From: an uncultured Oscillospiraceae bacterium
GTDB lineage: Bacteria; Bacillota; Clostridia; Oscillospirales; Ruminococcaceae
DNA: 5,882 bases
Assembly: GCA_900556525.1 (NCBI GenBank)
Contig: USOZ01000124.1
Span: 1-5,882 of the forward strand
Direction: 5' to 3'
Both the position numbers and the translations under genes were made by a program. Shown piece by piece: positions 5,406 through 5,882 of the stretch. Position 1 is the stretch's first letter. The number at the start of each line of letters is the position of its first letter. Below the pieces are notes generated by a model. That model was not told the DNA's origin, did not search any database, and saw only the letters and a list, made by a program, of their open reading frames with translations.

Positions 5406-5882
5406 TCAGAATATTGATTTATCGTAGCTTAGCTGCCGCTTCAGCGCGTCGAGGCTCTCGAAGCGCTGTTCTCCGCGGAGAAATTCACGCAGCGACACCG
5501 AAACGCACTTCCCGTACAGGTCGCCCGAAAAGCCGATTATATGCGTTTCCATGAGCGCTTCTCCCATGTATCCGACGGTCGGCTTAACGCCGATATTCGT
5601 TATCGCGCGGTAGGTTTTCCCGCCGACGAGCGCCCAACTTTTATACACGCCGTTTTTCGGCTGAACCATATAGTCGGGGATCTTTTGATTTATCGTCGGA
5701 AAGCCGATAGTTCTGCCGATCTTCGAGCCGTGGATAACGGGCAGGCAGTACGAAAGCTCATAGCCGAGCAGCCTGTTCGCGCGGGTTATCTCGCCGTTTC
5801 GGATAAGCCTGCGAATCTCGGTCGAGCTTACTATTTCGCCGTCTACGCGCACAGGCTCGACAATTTCACATTCCATACCGAG
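5406..5882 (-). CDS. ribF: riboflavin kinase / FMN adenylyltransferase, C-terminal part (5' end outside window)
   Basis: RibF phosphorylates riboflavin to FMN and then adenylates FMN to FAD in the cytoplasm. Only about the last 158 residues of a protein usually near 300-315 residues are present. The frame stays open through the window edge (Leu-Gly before the first visible Met), so that Met is internal. Counting from it, residues 1-23 are the end of the adenylyltransferase domain with its VSSTEIR motif (16-22). The riboflavin kinase domain follows: LGYEL (37-41), the nucleotide-binding block GRTIGFPTIN (54-63), GVYKSWAL (76-83), NIGVKPT (94-100), and METHI (109-113) containing the expected catalytic glutamate E110. 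The end is LYGKCVSVSLREFLRGEQRF then LKRQLSYD, all standard. Nothing suggests decay. It ends with TGA, and no terminator hairpin with a T-tract follows. It is a housekeeping gene whose link to the ABC operon is probably positional. Confidence 0.95.
   Translation of the reverse strand, partial: LGMECEIVEPVRVDGEIVSSTEIRRLIRNGEITRANRLLGYELSYCLPVIHGSKIGRTIGFPTINQKIPDYMVQPKNGVYKSWALVGGKTYRAITNIGVKPTVGYMGEALMETHIIGFSGDLYGKCVSVSLREFLRGEQRFESLDALKRQLSYDKSIF

Overview
Every gene in this window reads leftward on the minus strand. The content suggests a chromosome of an anaerobic Firmicute, most likely a Clostridia/Oscillospiraceae-type gut bacterium. This rests on strong AGGAGG-type ribosome binding sites, a roughly balanced base composition, AAA/GAA-rich lysine/glutamate codons and the ABC/GldG/DUF4340 gene set common in that group. 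It is an inference from style, not from a marker gene.

Layout in transcription order (right to left): (1) the C-terminal half of ribF, the bifunctional riboflavin kinase/FMN adenylyltransferase, cut by the window edge. (2) A 117-base gap without a convincing terminator and with only a weak candidate promoter. (3) A tightly packed four-gene operon: ABC ATPase, ABC-2 type permease (GldF-like), GldG-family membrane-anchored protein, and a membrane-anchored DUF4340 protein. Spacings are a 1-base TAATG overlap, 11 bases and 13 bases, each with its own Shine-Dalgarno, so the four are almost certainly co-translated. (4) A 126-base gap holding a near-consensus sigma-A promoter (TTGATT-17-TATAAT with TG extension) that overlaps the DUF4340 stop codon, and a 70-base inverted repeat with 23-base arms. 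(5) An 89-residue soluble protein of unknown function that this promoter probably drives.

The operon encodes one probable membrane complex. The ATPase powers the six-helix permease. GldG and DUF4340 each put a large domain outside the membrane, GldG held by a helix at each end and DUF4340 by one N-terminal helix. In Bacteroidetes the GldA/GldF/GldG trio is tied to gliding motility, but homologous sets are widespread in non-gliding bacteria and their substrate is not established. No gliding or other pathway gene in this window assigns one. The DUF4340 protein appears to consist of three diverged tandem units.

The least explained part is the promoter/inverted-repeat segment at 318-415. The repeat looks like a tiny MITE-like element or a structured leader, and its arm-to-arm differences are biased toward G-U pairs on the plus strand. 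No tRNA, rRNA, CRISPR array, transposase gene or intrinsic terminator was recognised.
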